Shown here piece after piece: positions 1 through 9,380 of a stretch of DNA of 64,000 bases. Every line of letters begins with the position of its first letter. Positions within the stretch are counted from its first letter, which is position 1. The position numbers and the translations under genes are program-made. The notes under the pieces were generated by a model. The model saw only the letters and a list, made by a program, of their open reading frames with translations, had not been told where the DNA came from and did no database searches. The DNA comes from Saprospiraceae bacterium (GTDB taxonomy: Bacteria > Bacteroidota > Bacteroidia > Chitinophagales > Saprospiraceae), in contig JAIYAP010000012.1 in NCBI GenBank assembly GCA_027488935.1, positions 35,265 to 99,264 on the forward strand, read 5' to 3'.

Positions 1-1557
1 TTCATTTTCGTGTTCATGTTCGGTTTCAGGGTGCTCCATTTTGGGCAAAGGGCTATTGGGCCCCATAAAATTGGTCTTAACCCGGTCTATGACTTTTTCG
101 CCGGACACCACTTCAATAATCAGCTGGGTTTTGCGGCCAGTTAATTGATCCTGGGGCATTTCCACAAAAAAAGCGCCGTCTGCTTTGCCTGCTTTGGGTA
201 TGGCCAAATGCGTATGTCCGATCCAATTCAAACGTGCACCCGGGGTCGCCATACGCAGCGAAAAAGGCATTTCTTTGCCTGATTTGTTGATGATCACATA
301 GGAATACAGGTTGGTAAGGTGGGTATCATCGGTTTGCTGGTATAATTGTCCTGGTGAACGCAAAATGATCGATTCCACAATGCCACGATTGGCAATAAGC
401 ACCACATCAAGTGCCAGTAGGGCGAATAGAATGCCCGAATAGGCCCACACGCGGGGGGTAAAGATTTTGCGTTTGCCCGATTCGATGCCCGTCATAGAGT
501 CATAACGTACCAACCCGCGCGGACGCTCAATTTTGTCCATAATCTGATCGCAAGCATCCATGCAAGCGGTGCAGTTGGTACATTCCAATTGGGTACCGTT
601 GCGAATATCAATACCGGTTGGGCATACCGCCACACAAAGTTTGCAATCAATACAATCGCCTTTCGGCTGACCATCGGCACCGATGCGCAGGGTTGCTGCG
701 CTGCCGTTGACGCTGTTTCTGATGCTTTCTATCGGATTGGGCGTTGCATGGTCGCTTTCACCTGGGCTCCCTTTTTTCAGTTTCCCCCTTGGTTCGCCAC
801 GCAAGTGATCATAGGCCACCACAATGGAATCTTTCACCAGCAACACACTCTGCAAGCGGCCATAAGGACAAATGGTGGTGCAAATTTGCTCCCGCATCCG
901 GGCAAACGTATAATAAAACACCCCGGAAAAGATCAACATGGCAATAAAACCGCCCAAATGCTGCGACAATGGATCGCGCATAATGTGCAATACCGCGTCC
1001 ATGCTGATAATATAGGCCAGGAAGTAATTGGCAAAAACAACCGCTATTCCGAAGAAAATACTGTGTTTTAAAGCCTTTTTTCTGATTTTTTCGGCAGTCC
1101 AGGGGCTATTATCCAAACGCCGCATTGCGTTGGCATCGCCTTCTATCCAGTATTCGATTTTCCGGAAAATCATTTCCATGAATACGGTTTGCGGACAAAC
1201 CCAGCCGCAAAATAACCGACCAAAAACCACCGTAAACAAGATGATAAACACGATAAAGGTGAGCATCGCCAGTACAAACAGGTGGAAATCCTGGGGTGTA
1301 AACAACATGCCCAGCAGCACAAATTTACGCTCCAATACATTGAACAACAAAAACTGCTCCCCATCCACCTTAATGAAGGGCATCGACAGGAAAAAGGCCA
1401 AAAACACCAGTGTTACAATCGTTCGTGCATTGTAAAACCGACCAGACGGCTTTTTGGGATACAACCATATCCTGTTGCCTTGTTGGTCAACCGTCGAAAG
1501 GTGGTCGCGATATTCCTCGGTATCTTCTATGATCTGGTGGATTGAATCTGAATGCAT
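1..1557 (-). CDS. ccoG: cbb3 oxidase accessory protein CcoG (partial, runs off left edge)
   Basis: Membrane ferredoxin-like protein of the FixG/CcoG family, linked in other bacteria to copper reduction during cbb3 oxidase assembly. The frame opens at an ATG (1555-1557) and stays open for 519 codons to position 1 with no stop, so the C-terminus is missing; the family is usually about 470-490 residues, so little can be lost. Visible: an N-terminal cytosolic stretch, several membrane segments, a CGWVCPQTVF motif, TTICPYGRLQS, then two 4Fe-4S cysteine clusters (CIDCKLCVAVCP and CTNCTACMDAC), a further membrane segment and an Ig-like C-terminal region ending in a Glu/His-rich tail. It follows ccoP on the same strand, but a terminator hairpin lies between them, so it probably has its own promoter. 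Confidence 0.93.
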   Translation of the reverse strand, partial: MHSDSIHQIIEDTEEYRDHLSTVDQQGNRIWLYPKKPSGRFYNARTIVTLVFLAFFLSMPFIKVDGEQFLLFNVLERKFVLLGMLFTPQDFHLFVLAMLTFIVFIILFTVVFGRLFCGWVCPQTVFMEMIFRKIEYWIEGDANAMRRLDNSPWTAEKIRKKALKHSIFFGIAVVFANYFLAYIISMDAVLHIMRDPLSQHLGGFIAMLIFSGVFYYTFARMREQICTTICPYGRLQSVLLVKDSIVVAYDHLRGEPRGKLKKGSPGESDHATPNPIESIRNSVNGSAATLRIGADGQPKGDCIDCKLCVAVCPTGIDIRNGTQLECTNCTACMDACDQIMDKIERPRGLVRYDSMTGIESGKRKIFTPRVWAYSGILFALLALDVVLIANRGIVESIILRSPGQLYQQTDDTHLTNLYSYVIINKSGKEMPFSLRMATPGARLNWIGHTHLAIPKAGKADGAFFVEMPQDQLTGRKTQLIIEVVSGEKVIDRVKTNFMGPNSPLPKMEHPETEHEHENE

Positions 1558-1660
1558 GACTTTTTTGTTGTAACGCGTAGTGCTATCTTTCGCGGTGCAA
1601 GTTCCGTTCAAATGCAACAGTGACAACTGACCATCATCAGGATATAAGCTGATGTTGGTC

Positions 1661-1693
1661 AAAAAAAAACAGCCGACGATAACGCCGGCTGTT
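1661..1693 (-). terminator. Rho-independent terminator after ccoP
   Basis: Read on the minus strand, an imperfect hairpin with arms AACAGCCGGCG and CGTCGGCTGTT is followed directly by a run of nine T. It lies 28 bases past the ccoP stop and upstream of ccoG, so it should end the ccoS-NO-Q-P transcript. Confidence 0.8.
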
Positions 1694-1720
1694 TCGGGAA
1701 ACACAAAAAATTAAAACATT

Positions 1721-2680
1721 TTATTTGGTAGGGCTGGGTAAGGCGTCTTTCCCAAGACTATCCTGTGGTGCAACGGTTTCTGTCCAGATAACCCCTTGTG
1801 GTGCTTTAGGGTTCGGAGGATTTGTACCCCCCAGGGTAAGAATATAGCTGCCAACTTTCTGCATATCCGATGGCTTCAGTTGTGCCTGCCAAGAGATCAT
1901 TCCTTTCTCAGGCACACCGTACTTGATGGTTTTGAAAACGTTTTTGATACCACCACCATGAATCCAGTATTCGTCGGTAAAGTTAGGACCAACGCCGCCT
2001 TCGCCTTTTTGACCGTGGCAGGCAACGCAGTTTCCTTTATAGATCAACTCTCCCTCACCCAATAAGCCGCTTTCGGTTAATGCAACCACATTTGATTCGT
2101 CTACCGCATTGGCTTTGCCTGCAAGTGCGAGGGCGATTTCCTTTTTAGCAACTGCTACTTCCTGCTCGTATTCCTGTGTTTGGGAAAGGCCGCTACCGCC
2201 CCAATGGTAATAAATCATGTATCCCAAACCGTAAACAATGGTTAGAATAAACATATTTACCCACCATGGTGGCAAACGGTTATCAAGCTCGCGAATACCA
2301 TCGTAATCATGGTGCAAAATAATATCGGCCTCCCGGTCGATCGGCACCGCATCTTCCCAGTATTTTTTACGCATGCGGGTCCAGAAATCGTCCCCTGCAG
2401 GATCAATAACCGGTGCATCAGCGTCTTCTGGTAAGTTTACATTGTTCAAACGTGCTTCCAATTGAATCGCGCGTTTGTACAAGAATTGGTTGACCTTGAT
2501 CATATAGAGCATTGCCACAAAAAAGAGCGCGGCAGCTGCGCAAATTAAAACCCAGGTCAAAATCTGGGGTAATTGCCCGACTTGTGGATCGGGGCCGGCT
2601 GGCGTAGTAGCAGATTGAGCCCAGATGGACACACTGGCAACCAGCCAAAAGAAAAGTAGGAGATATTTCTTCTTTTTCAT
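1721..2680 (-). CDS. ccoP: cbb3-type cytochrome c oxidase subunit III (CcoP), mono-heme
   Basis: Membrane-anchored c-type cytochrome that passes electrons to the catalytic subunit of cbb3 oxidase. 319 residues: an N-terminal hydrophobic/signal segment (about 1-22), a membrane helix near 38-62, the FixP/CcoP N-terminal signature DGIRELDNRLPPWW, a second membrane helix, then one cytochrome c domain. Only one heme motif is present, CVACH at residues 218-222, with an axial Met candidate in KGMISW; proteobacterial CcoP usually has two hemes. The C-terminus is a Pro/Lys-rich tail. It is the last gene before the terminator at 1661-1693 and follows ccoQ by 87 bases. Confidence 0.93.
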   Translation of the reverse strand: MKKKKYLLLFFWLVASVSIWAQSATTPAGPDPQVGQLPQILTWVLICAAAALFFVAMLYMIKVNQFLYKRAIQLEARLNNVNLPEDADAPVIDPAGDDFWTRMRKKYWEDAVPIDREADIILHHDYDGIRELDNRLPPWWVNMFILTIVYGLGYMIYYHWGGSGLSQTQEYEQEVAVAKKEIALALAGKANAVDESNVVALTESGLLGEGELIYKGNCVACHGQKGEGGVGPNFTDEYWIHGGGIKNVFKTIKYGVPEKGMISWQAQLKPSDMQKVGSYILTLGGTNPPNPKAPQGVIWTETVAPQDSLGKDALPSPTK

Positions 2681-2767
2681 TTTTCAAAATTTTGAAAAAC
2701 AGAGCGTTAGATTTGTGGTAAAGGTGTTGAGCAGACATCCGTGACGTCCCCAAAAACCTGGTTGATT

Positions 2768-2929
2768 TTAATCCTCAAGCGGCATGTTGGCCATATAGTC
2801 CATATCTGCTTTTTTGCTCATAAAATAGGCGCGAAAAAAAGCGATGCAAAATGCGCTGAAAAAAATTAGCAGCGCTGTAATGCCAAACCATTGGATGCCA
2901 TCGACGGATTGTAAAAGGTATTTGTACAT
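2768..2929 (-). CDS. ccoQ: small cbb3 oxidase subunit CcoQ-like
   Basis: 53-residue protein beginning MYKYLLQSVDGIQW with one membrane helix (roughly residues 12-33, ITALLIFFSAFCIAFF) and a short charged tail ending in MPLED. Length, topology and place between ccoNO and ccoP fit CcoQ, the small subunit that stabilises the complex. I chose the internal ATG (2927-2929) over an upstream ATG because the extra 17 residues are polar and would place unusual sequence before the helix. No Shine-Dalgarno sequence is evident. Sequence conservation of CcoQ is low, so the call rests mainly on context. Confidence 0.8.
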   Translation of the reverse strand: MYKYLLQSVDGIQWFGITALLIFFSAFCIAFFRAYFMSKKADMDYMANMPLED

Positions 2930-3007
2930 AACAATTTGTATTTCAAAGTACACCGGTTGGCGCTGATCGTACTCGAACACGGCGCCAACCGGTTCCCTTA
3001 TGATTTT

Positions 3008-5158
3008 TTATTTGCTGGTTTCTACCGGTTGGATTTTGATATCGGTGCCCAAACGCTGCAAATAAGCGATGATGGCCACGATTTCTTTGTTTTCCAAACC
3101 TGAATCTTTAATACCTTGCTCGTTCAGGCTTTTGGCAATAACAAGCGCCTGTTCTTTTGCTTTTCCAATTGCTTCTTTTTCAAAATTGCGTGGATACGGG
3201 GTACCCAGGGTGCGCAAAGCCGCAATTTTAGAAGGCAACAAACTCAAATCCAAATCGTAATCAAGCAAGTATGGATAAGCCGGCATCAGCGAGCCTGGCG
3301 ACATGGTGGTAGGATCCATCATGTGGTTGTAGTGCCAGCTGTCCGGGTATTTTTTACCCTCGCGCATCAAATCCGGGCCTGTACGCTTACTGCCAAACAA
3401 AAATGGTCGGTCGTAAACGTATTCACCTGATTTTGAGTACTCTCCATAACGTTCGGTTTCTGCACGGAACGGACGAATCATTTGGGAGTGACAACCCACG
3501 CAACCTTCCCGGATGTAAAGATCGCGGCCAGTAAGTTCAAGCGGAGTATATGGCTTCACGGTAGATATTTTAGGTACCTGGCTTTCAATAAATACCATTG
3601 GAACGATTTGAACGATACCACCGATTGCAATCAAAATGGTGCTAAACAGCAACATTTGCAAAGGACGGCCTTCAATCCATTTGTGCCAGTACTCACCAGC
3701 CACTGCTTTCGGAACGTAGCTTTCACGGGCGGGTGCTTCAGCGGCTTCATTGGCAAGGAAAGAGCCTTGTGCGCCTGTTTTGTACAAATTATACACACCA
3801 ATGGCTGCACCGGCAAAATACATCAAGCCACCAGCACCACGAATGATGTACATCGGTACAATCTGTTTCACAGTATCCAGGAAGTTACCCCAAGCCAGGG
3901 TGCCTTCTGGGGTGAATTCACGCCACATAAAGTATTGTGTCCAGCCAGCCCAGTACATCGGTACGGCGTAGAAAATGATACCAAGGGTACCTACCCAAAA
4001 GTGGATGTTGGCAAGGTTGGTAGAATACAAGTTGGTGCGGTAAATCCGAGGCCACAACCAGTATAACATACCAAATGTAAGGAAACCGTTCCAACCCAAC
4101 GCACCTACGTGTACGTGCGCAATGGTCCAGTCGGTAAAGTGACTAATGGCGTTCACCGATTTGATTGAAAGCATCGGACCTTCAAAAGTCGCCATACCGT
4201 ATGCGGTAACAGCCACGACTAAGAATTTCAAAACAGGATCCTGACGAACACGGTCCCAGGCGCCCCGCAACGTGAGCAAACCATTCAACATACCGCCCCA
4301 AGATGGCGCAATCAGCATAATGGAAAATACGGTACCCAGCGATTGAACCCAATCAGGCATGGACGTGTACAACAAGTGGTGCGGTCCAGCCCAGATATAG
4401 ATGAAAATCAGCGCCCAAAAGTGTATAATAGACAATTTGTACGAGTAAACCGGACGATTAGCTGCCTTTGGCAGGAAATAATACATCAAGCCAAGGTAAG
4501 GCGTGGTCAAAAAGAAGGCAACCGCATTGTGGCCGTACCACCATTGCACCAAGCCGTCCTGAATGCCTGCAAAAACCGAATAACTGCCAAATAAGGAGTA
4601 AGGAATCTCAAAACTCCGTACAATGTGCAATATAGCAACGGTAACCCAGGTAGCGATGTAAAACCAAATGGCCACATACAAGTGGTCTTCCCGGCGTTTC
4701 AAGATGGTACCAAACATATTAACACCAAAAACAACCCATACCAGGGTAATCAAAATGTCAATGGGCCAGGAAAGTTCTGCATATTCTGAACTGTTGGTTA
4801 AACCCATTGGCAAGGTAACGGCTGCGCACAAAATGACTACCTGCCAACTCCAAAAATGGATCCATGATAAGGTGTCACTAAACATACGCGCTTTCAACAA
4901 ACGCTGCAGGGAATAATAAATGCCTGTAAACATACCATTACCCACAAAGGCAAAAATGACTGCGTTGGTGTGCAATGGACGCAGACGACCAAATGTGAGA
5001 AAGGGAACACCGTACTGACTAAAATTGAGGGGTGGATAAATCAGCTGGAAGGCGATAATCAGCCCGACCAGCATGCCCACTAAACCCCAGATAAATGAGG
5101 CCGTCCCAAAGGCTCTCACGATCCGGTTATCGTATTGAAATTGTTCAATTCGGCTCAT
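3008..5158 (-). CDS. ccoNO: fused cbb3 cytochrome oxidase subunits I and II (CcoNO)
   Basis: Catalytic heme-copper oxidase subunit fused to the mono-heme cytochrome c subunit, 716 residues, inner membrane, reducing O2 to water at high affinity. The N-terminal ~480 residues are CcoN: multiple membrane helices with heme and CuB ligands in LHTNAVIFAF, WWYGHNAVAFFLT, AGPHHLLYTS and WTIAHVHVGALGWNG. The C-terminal part is CcoO with one helix and a heme c site CVGCH at residues 553-557 followed by SQMIRPF. The N-O fusion is typical of Bacteroidota. It is preceded by ccoS (75-base gap) and followed by ccoQ. Confidence 0.97.
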   Translation of the reverse strand: MSRIEQFQYDNRIVRAFGTASFIWGLVGMLVGLIIAFQLIYPPLNFSQYGVPFLTFGRLRPLHTNAVIFAFVGNGMFTGIYYSLQRLLKARMFSDTLSWIHFWSWQVVILCAAVTLPMGLTNSSEYAELSWPIDILITLVWVVFGVNMFGTILKRREDHLYVAIWFYIATWVTVAILHIVRSFEIPYSLFGSYSVFAGIQDGLVQWWYGHNAVAFFLTTPYLGLMYYFLPKAANRPVYSYKLSIIHFWALIFIYIWAGPHHLLYTSMPDWVQSLGTVFSIMLIAPSWGGMLNGLLTLRGAWDRVRQDPVLKFLVVAVTAYGMATFEGPMLSIKSVNAISHFTDWTIAHVHVGALGWNGFLTFGMLYWLWPRIYRTNLYSTNLANIHFWVGTLGIIFYAVPMYWAGWTQYFMWREFTPEGTLAWGNFLDTVKQIVPMYIIRGAGGLMYFAGAAIGVYNLYKTGAQGSFLANEAAEAPARESYVPKAVAGEYWHKWIEGRPLQMLLFSTILIAIGGIVQIVPMVFIESQVPKISTVKPYTPLELTGRDLYIREGCVGCHSQMIRPFRAETERYGEYSKSGEYVYDRPFLFGSKRTGPDLMREGKKYPDSWHYNHMMDPTTMSPGSLMPAYPYLLDYDLDLSLLPSKIAALRTLGTPYPRNFEKEAIGKAKEQALVIAKSLNEQGIKDSGLENKEIVAIIAYLQRLGTDIKIQPVETSK

Positions 5159-5233
5159 GTTGAGTTCCGAGTTAGTTTAGTTAAAAAAGTTGGTGGAAGT
5201 GCGCAGATTTGTGCTTAAAAAGGTAATAAGGTT

Positions 5234-5398
5234 TTAGGCGTCATCTTTTTCGGGTTTTAACTCATCCTCCAGCAACATCCGAATGGAAGGCGTATATTGG
5301 TCATCAAACTGACCGTTGCGCGCTGCCCACAAATAAACCAACAGGAAGCCTGCTGCAATGGTGAGACTAAAGAGTATGAGCAAAAACATGATTTTCAT
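5234..5398 (-). CDS. ccoS: cbb3 oxidase maturation protein CcoS
   Basis: 54-residue protein, too short for most gene finders. It starts MKIMFLLILFSLTIAAGFL, one membrane helix, followed by the CcoS hallmark LWAARNGQFDD and an acidic tail ending EKDDA. CcoS is required in other bacteria for inserting heme b and CuB cofactors into CcoN. It is the first gene of the ccoS-NO-Q-P unit. The ATG is at 5396-5398 and the stop TAA at 5234-5236. Confidence 0.93.
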   Translation of the reverse strand: MKIMFLLILFSLTIAAGFLLVYLWAARNGQFDDQYTPSIRMLLEDELKPEKDDA

Positions 5399-5641
5399 GA
5401 CTGTTCGTTTTTAAATCGGGTGCAATTTCCGACACGAGAGGGGGCGCTTAGATGATGGCAGTCAGACACATTTATGACATTGATCAGCAAGCGCCGGGCT
5501 ACACACCTGGCTGAAAAAGGGAATCGTGCGATTGCGCTTGAAACGCATCACGAACAGCATATTTATCTAGGAAAATAGCAGGAATTGGCCTTCTGGGCCG
5601 TCGAACTACTGAAAACGTGCAAAAATTTGAATCAATAACAT
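5399..5641. other. intergenic region upstream of the cco cluster
   Basis: Gap between ccoS and the terminator of the leftward peptidase gene. It should hold the promoter of the cco cluster, but I find no clean TAnnTTTG element in the right orientation and no convincing FNR/CRP-type palindrome. No short ORF stands out. Confidence 0.4.
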
Positions 5642-5692
5642 AAAAAAAGCCATCCTATTTGCTAAAGCAGGGCTTTATACAAATAGAATGGC
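5642..5692 (-). terminator. Rho-independent terminator after the M1 peptidase gene
   Basis: On the minus strand a 13-bp stem (GCCATTCTATTTG pairing with CAAATAGGATGGC, one wobble) with an 18-base loop is followed by TTTTTTT. It begins 45 bases after the peptidase stop. Confidence 0.85.
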
Positions 5693-5737
5693 GCTTAAAT
5701 AAGTCTAATAACCTTAAAGCAGCAGACGCCGAATTAT

Positions 5738-8395
5738 TTAAAACATATCGTAATACATTTTAAGGGTCGGATCAGTCTCTTTAGCCTTAATTTCATTCAA
5801 AATCTGTTCTAAATTAGCAACTTTCGCATCTTTCCCTTCCGCCTTTAAGCCATTTTTTAAATCTGAAATGGCTTTGGTCGCCCCAAAACGGCGCCATTGA
5901 CTGGTCGCTAAATTTAGAGAAATCACTTTTAATTTATCGACACCCGCCTCTATCACAGCGTCATCATGGATGCCTGCGAGCGTTTTTTGGTAAAAATCAA
6001 AAAATGTAAACGCACCCATAAAATCGATTTTGTCCATCCGACGCTCAAAATAAGGCAAATTGTTGCGATCCGGTTTTTGCGCATACAACTCCGATAAAGC
6101 CAGGATAATCTCGTCATTATCATCGTTTTGAAGCGATTTGGATGCTTCGATGGCTGCCTCGGGGTCCAGTTTTGTTAAGGCCGTGAGCGCTGCGCCTACT
6201 ACGCTGTATGCCTGGGTAGGCTCCATTCCTTTTTTCAGAATTGGTACATATTGCTTGTCTTCACTTTCACCCAACAAATTGATCGCCAGGGCCCGAACAC
6301 TCGGTTCTTTTTCTGTTTCTGCCAATTTTGCCAATACTACAACTGTTTCGGCATCTTTTGGATCGGCATGTTGTAACGCGATCGCACGCAAACCGTAATA
6401 AGCATCTTTCAACGCTTCTTTAAATACGGCTTTGGCAGCAGCCGATTCATCATTTTGCAAGTTATCCAATGCCTCAAACCGATCGCGGAACAAGGGGCCA
6501 TGCTGGTACATAAATACCCACTCTGCAGCGGAATGCTGGTCATGCTTTACGCACAACGTCGTTTTTGTGGCATCTACATTGATCAACGCCGGTTTTACCG
6601 CAGCGGCAAATTCAAAGGTTTGCTTGCGCTTGGTGATGCGTATTTGTTCCCGCTTAACCGTCCCATCTGCCTGGTAGATATCTACTGCCATCGGCAAATC
6701 AAACACATAGGGTACTTTCGGACCGTCCTGTATTTGATCAATTTGCACAGTAGCCATTTTGCGGGTCTCATCATAGCTATAACTGATTTCGAGATTGGGA
6801 TGGCCAGCACTGAAAAACCATTGATTCCAAAACCAGTTCAAATCCTGCCCCGTCAAATCCTCAAAGGCAAGGCGTAATTCATGCGCCTCCACATCGGTGT
6901 ATTCATTCCGTTTCAGATAACGACTCAGGGCCGCAAAGAAGGCCTCGTCGCCCAATTGGTTGCGCAACATATGCAACACAGCGCCCCCTTTATTATAGGA
7001 ATGCGCATCAAACATATCCTCCCGATTGCCATAGCCAAAGTTAATCAGCGGGTGCCCGCCATCGCCTGCCGAAAAAATATAGCCCTGCTGTTCCTGCATT
7101 TCATGGTCATCCGCAGCGTCACGGCCGTGCTTGTACTCCAACCACAGGTATTCCGAATAATTGGCAAAGCCTTCATTGAGGGTCAGGTTTGCCCAGCTTT
7201 CGGTTGTCACGAGGTCCCCAAACCACTGGTGAAACATTTCATGGGCCACCACTTTTTCGTTTGTCCAGTGCGCATCCAGCAAACCGCGTTTATTTTTTTG
7301 CATGAAGTCGCCAAAAATAACCGCCGAGGTATTTTCCATCGCGCCACTCACATAATCGCGCACCACCACCTGCGAAAATTTAGGCCAGGGGTATGCATAA
7401 TTGAGTTTTGTAGAGAAAAACTCCAGCATTTCGGTCGTGTACGGATAAATATCGCGCGCATCCTGCTCAAAGGCTGGTTCCACATAATAGTCTACATCAA
7501 TGCCGCGCCATTTGTCTTTTACCACGGCATATTCACCAATGGCCATCATAAATAAATAGGGCGCATGGGGTTTGTCCATTTTCCAGTAATCCGTACGGGT
7601 GCCGTCTGGGTTCTTTTTCGAACTCAACATCAGGCCATTCGACAAGGTTTTGTACTTATCTTCTACCGTAATATATATTTCCTGGGTACAGCGCTCATTC
7701 GGCTTGTCGACGGTTGGAAACCAGCAAGAGTTGCTTTCTGTTTCGCCTTGCGTCCAGATCTGCTTGGGTTTGTCCTTTTCACTGCCGTCTGCATTGATAA
7801 AATACAGGCCTTTATCACTGGTGATCGCGGCGCTGCCGCCGATGTTGGTGCGTTCGTCGGGTTTGGCGGTGTAGGTAACCACCACTTTAAATTCTTCCGA
7901 GCGGGTAAAGGTTTTCCCTAAATCAATATGCAATTGGCTCGAATCATATTGGTACTTGAGTTGCTCGGTTTTTCCTTCCAAATTGACGGACAAAATGTCA
8001 AAATTCTTGGCATCCAGGGTCAATTGGCTGCTTGGGTAAAACCACGGACGCAGCGTAAGGGTCGCTTTGCCATTTGCGCGTTTTTTGGCCCAATCAAAGG
8101 AGATTTCAATTTTGGTATGCAGCAAATCATGTTCAAATGTGTGCGATGGATTGTACGCACCCAAGGTGTCCAGATTTGTTTTTTGATCTGGACGCACCTC
8201 TGCACCTTCCAGTATTTTATATTCTTCAATGTCTTCCTCCGTGGCTTCACCCATTAAAGGTTTTTGGAGCGAATCCAATTCGGTTCGAGCCGCCGGCGGA
8301 ATGGGGGTTGCAAGCGTGCCAGTTCCCGTTTTCGGTGTACAAGCGGCTAAAAGGAATAAAGCGGTCAAGTGTGCCGCGAAAAGAAGATTTTTCAT
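5738..8395 (-). CDS. M1 family aminopeptidase, predicted lipoprotein
   Basis: Zinc aminopeptidase of the M1 (gluzincin) family, 885 residues from the chosen start. That start (ATG 8393-8395) gives a lipoprotein signal MKNLLFAAHLTALFLLAAC with the lipidated Cys directly after LLAA; an upstream in-frame ATG would bury this signal. Catalytic features: substrate-binding GAMEN motif, zinc site HEMFH at residues 385-389 and the third zinc ligand Glu408 in TLNEGF, spaced exactly as in M1 enzymes. A C-terminal ~250 residues looks like HEAT-like helical repeats. It likely acts at the cell envelope on peptides. It stands alone between a terminator and the divergent mscS. Confidence 0.92.
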   Translation of the reverse strand: MKNLLFAAHLTALFLLAACTPKTGTGTLATPIPPAARTELDSLQKPLMGEATEEDIEEYKILEGAEVRPDQKTNLDTLGAYNPSHTFEHDLLHTKIEISFDWAKKRANGKATLTLRPWFYPSSQLTLDAKNFDILSVNLEGKTEQLKYQYDSSQLHIDLGKTFTRSEEFKVVVTYTAKPDERTNIGGSAAITSDKGLYFINADGSEKDKPKQIWTQGETESNSCWFPTVDKPNERCTQEIYITVEDKYKTLSNGLMLSSKKNPDGTRTDYWKMDKPHAPYLFMMAIGEYAVVKDKWRGIDVDYYVEPAFEQDARDIYPYTTEMLEFFSTKLNYAYPWPKFSQVVVRDYVSGAMENTSAVIFGDFMQKNKRGLLDAHWTNEKVVAHEMFHQWFGDLVTTESWANLTLNEGFANYSEYLWLEYKHGRDAADDHEMQEQQGYIFSAGDGGHPLINFGYGNREDMFDAHSYNKGGAVLHMLRNQLGDEAFFAALSRYLKRNEYTDVEAHELRLAFEDLTGQDLNWFWNQWFFSAGHPNLEISYSYDETRKMATVQIDQIQDGPKVPYVFDLPMAVDIYQADGTVKREQIRITKRKQTFEFAAAVKPALINVDATKTTLCVKHDQHSAAEWVFMYQHGPLFRDRFEALDNLQNDESAAAKAVFKEALKDAYYGLRAIALQHADPKDAETVVVLAKLAETEKEPSVRALAINLLGESEDKQYVPILKKGMEPTQAYSVVGAALTALTKLDPEAAIEASKSLQNDDNDEIILALSELYAQKPDRNNLPYFERRMDKIDFMGAFTFFDFYQKTLAGIHDDAVIEAGVDKLKVISLNLATSQWRRFGATKAISDLKNGLKAEGKDAKVANLEQILNEIKAKETDPTLKMYYDMF

Positions 8396-8559
8396 CCAAA
8401 AATGAAGGTAAATGGTGATAGTTGATTGATGGTTAACAGCTTGTGGTCGGAGTATGTATTCAAAAGATGAAAGTTGGCGCAAAAATCGCAAAAGGATCAG
8501 CGCATTTTTCAATCTTTGCCCCGCTTTTCGGCGAATGCCCCCAAAAGTAGGCTTTTTAA

Positions 8560-8587
8560 CAAAAATATAAACGAACGTGGAAACAAA
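8560..8587 (-). promoter_or_regulatory. candidate promoter of the M1 peptidase gene
   Basis: Minus-strand TATTTTTG (8560-8567) fits the Bacteroidota -7 consensus TAnnTTTG; TTTG at 8584-8587 lies 16 bases further upstream as a -33 element, slightly closer than usual. It overlaps the start of the divergent mscS gene. Confidence 0.33.
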
Positions 8588-9380
8588 AACGTACATCGAC
8601 AAGCTCATAGAATTAGCCTGGAATTATGGTCCCAAGGTACTGATGGCTGCCCTGATTCTTTTTATCGGTCTTTGGGTAATTCGACGCCTCACCCGCGGAT
8701 TCGAACAATTCCTGAAAGCGCGCAAAGTGGACGATAGTTTACGGCCGTTTTTTGTTTCGCTCAACGATGTCGGCCTCAAAGTCGTTTTGCTGCTGGTCGT
8801 TGCAGGTATGGTCGGATTAGAAACGACTTCTTTCATCGCTATTTTTTCCGCCATCGCCTTTTCTGTTGGACTTGCCTTGCAGGGTAGTTTGGGCAACTTT
8901 GCCAGTGGTGTATTGATTTTGTTGTTTCGCCCATATAAAGTGGGCGATTTGATCACGGTAAGTGGACTATCTGGCCGTGTCACCGAAATTCAAATCTTCA
9001 ATACCATCTTGTTAACCGCCCAAGGCAAACGCATCATTATCCCAAATGGCAAAATTACAGACGGCCCAATTGAAAATATTGCCGATAAAACAACGGTAAA
9101 TGCAGAAATATCACTTTTGGTCAATATCAATACCCCCATGGATAAGCTGCGCACCGCTGCAAACGAGGTTGTCGCAAATTGGCAACACCAAATACCCAAT
9201 TCCCATGCAGAAGTGAAAATCAAAAGCATCAACCGCGATGATATGAAAGTGGATATCGCTTGCCCGACGATGGGCGAACATTACGAAACCACGATGGATT
9301 ATTTGGCTGAAGCACTAAAAGCATCCTTCGATACCCACGGCATCGAACTGGCCAAAGAGCGCCGCAGAGAACAATATTAA
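8577..9380 (+). CDS. mscS: MscS family small-conductance mechanosensitive channel
   Basis: 267-residue inner-membrane channel that releases solutes on hypo-osmotic shock. Three membrane helices occupy the first ~125 residues; the third carries the glycine/alanine-rich pore motif GLALQGSLGNFASG, followed by LLFRPYKVGDLI and the cytoplasmic beta and alpha/beta domains that form the MscS vestibule. The length is close to E. coli MscS (286). The start is GTG at 8577. The 3' end overlaps the convergent kmo gene by four bases. Confidence 0.92.
   Translation: METKTYIDKLIELAWNYGPKVLMAALILFIGLWVIRRLTRGFEQFLKARKVDDSLRPFFVSLNDVGLKVVLLLVVAGMVGLETTSFIAIFSAIAFSVGLALQGSLGNFASGVLILLFRPYKVGDLITVSGLSGRVTEIQIFNTILLTAQGKRIIIPNGKITDGPIENIADKTTVNAEISLLVNINTPMDKLRTAANEVVANWQHQIPNSHAEVKIKSINRDDMKVDIACPTMGEHYETTMDYLAEALKASFDTHGIELAKERRREQY

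Noticed and set aside
5460..5500. FNR/CRP-like site upstream of the cco operon around TGATCA
   Set aside because: No symmetric TTGA-N6-TCAA-type palindrome can be completed; the match is partial.
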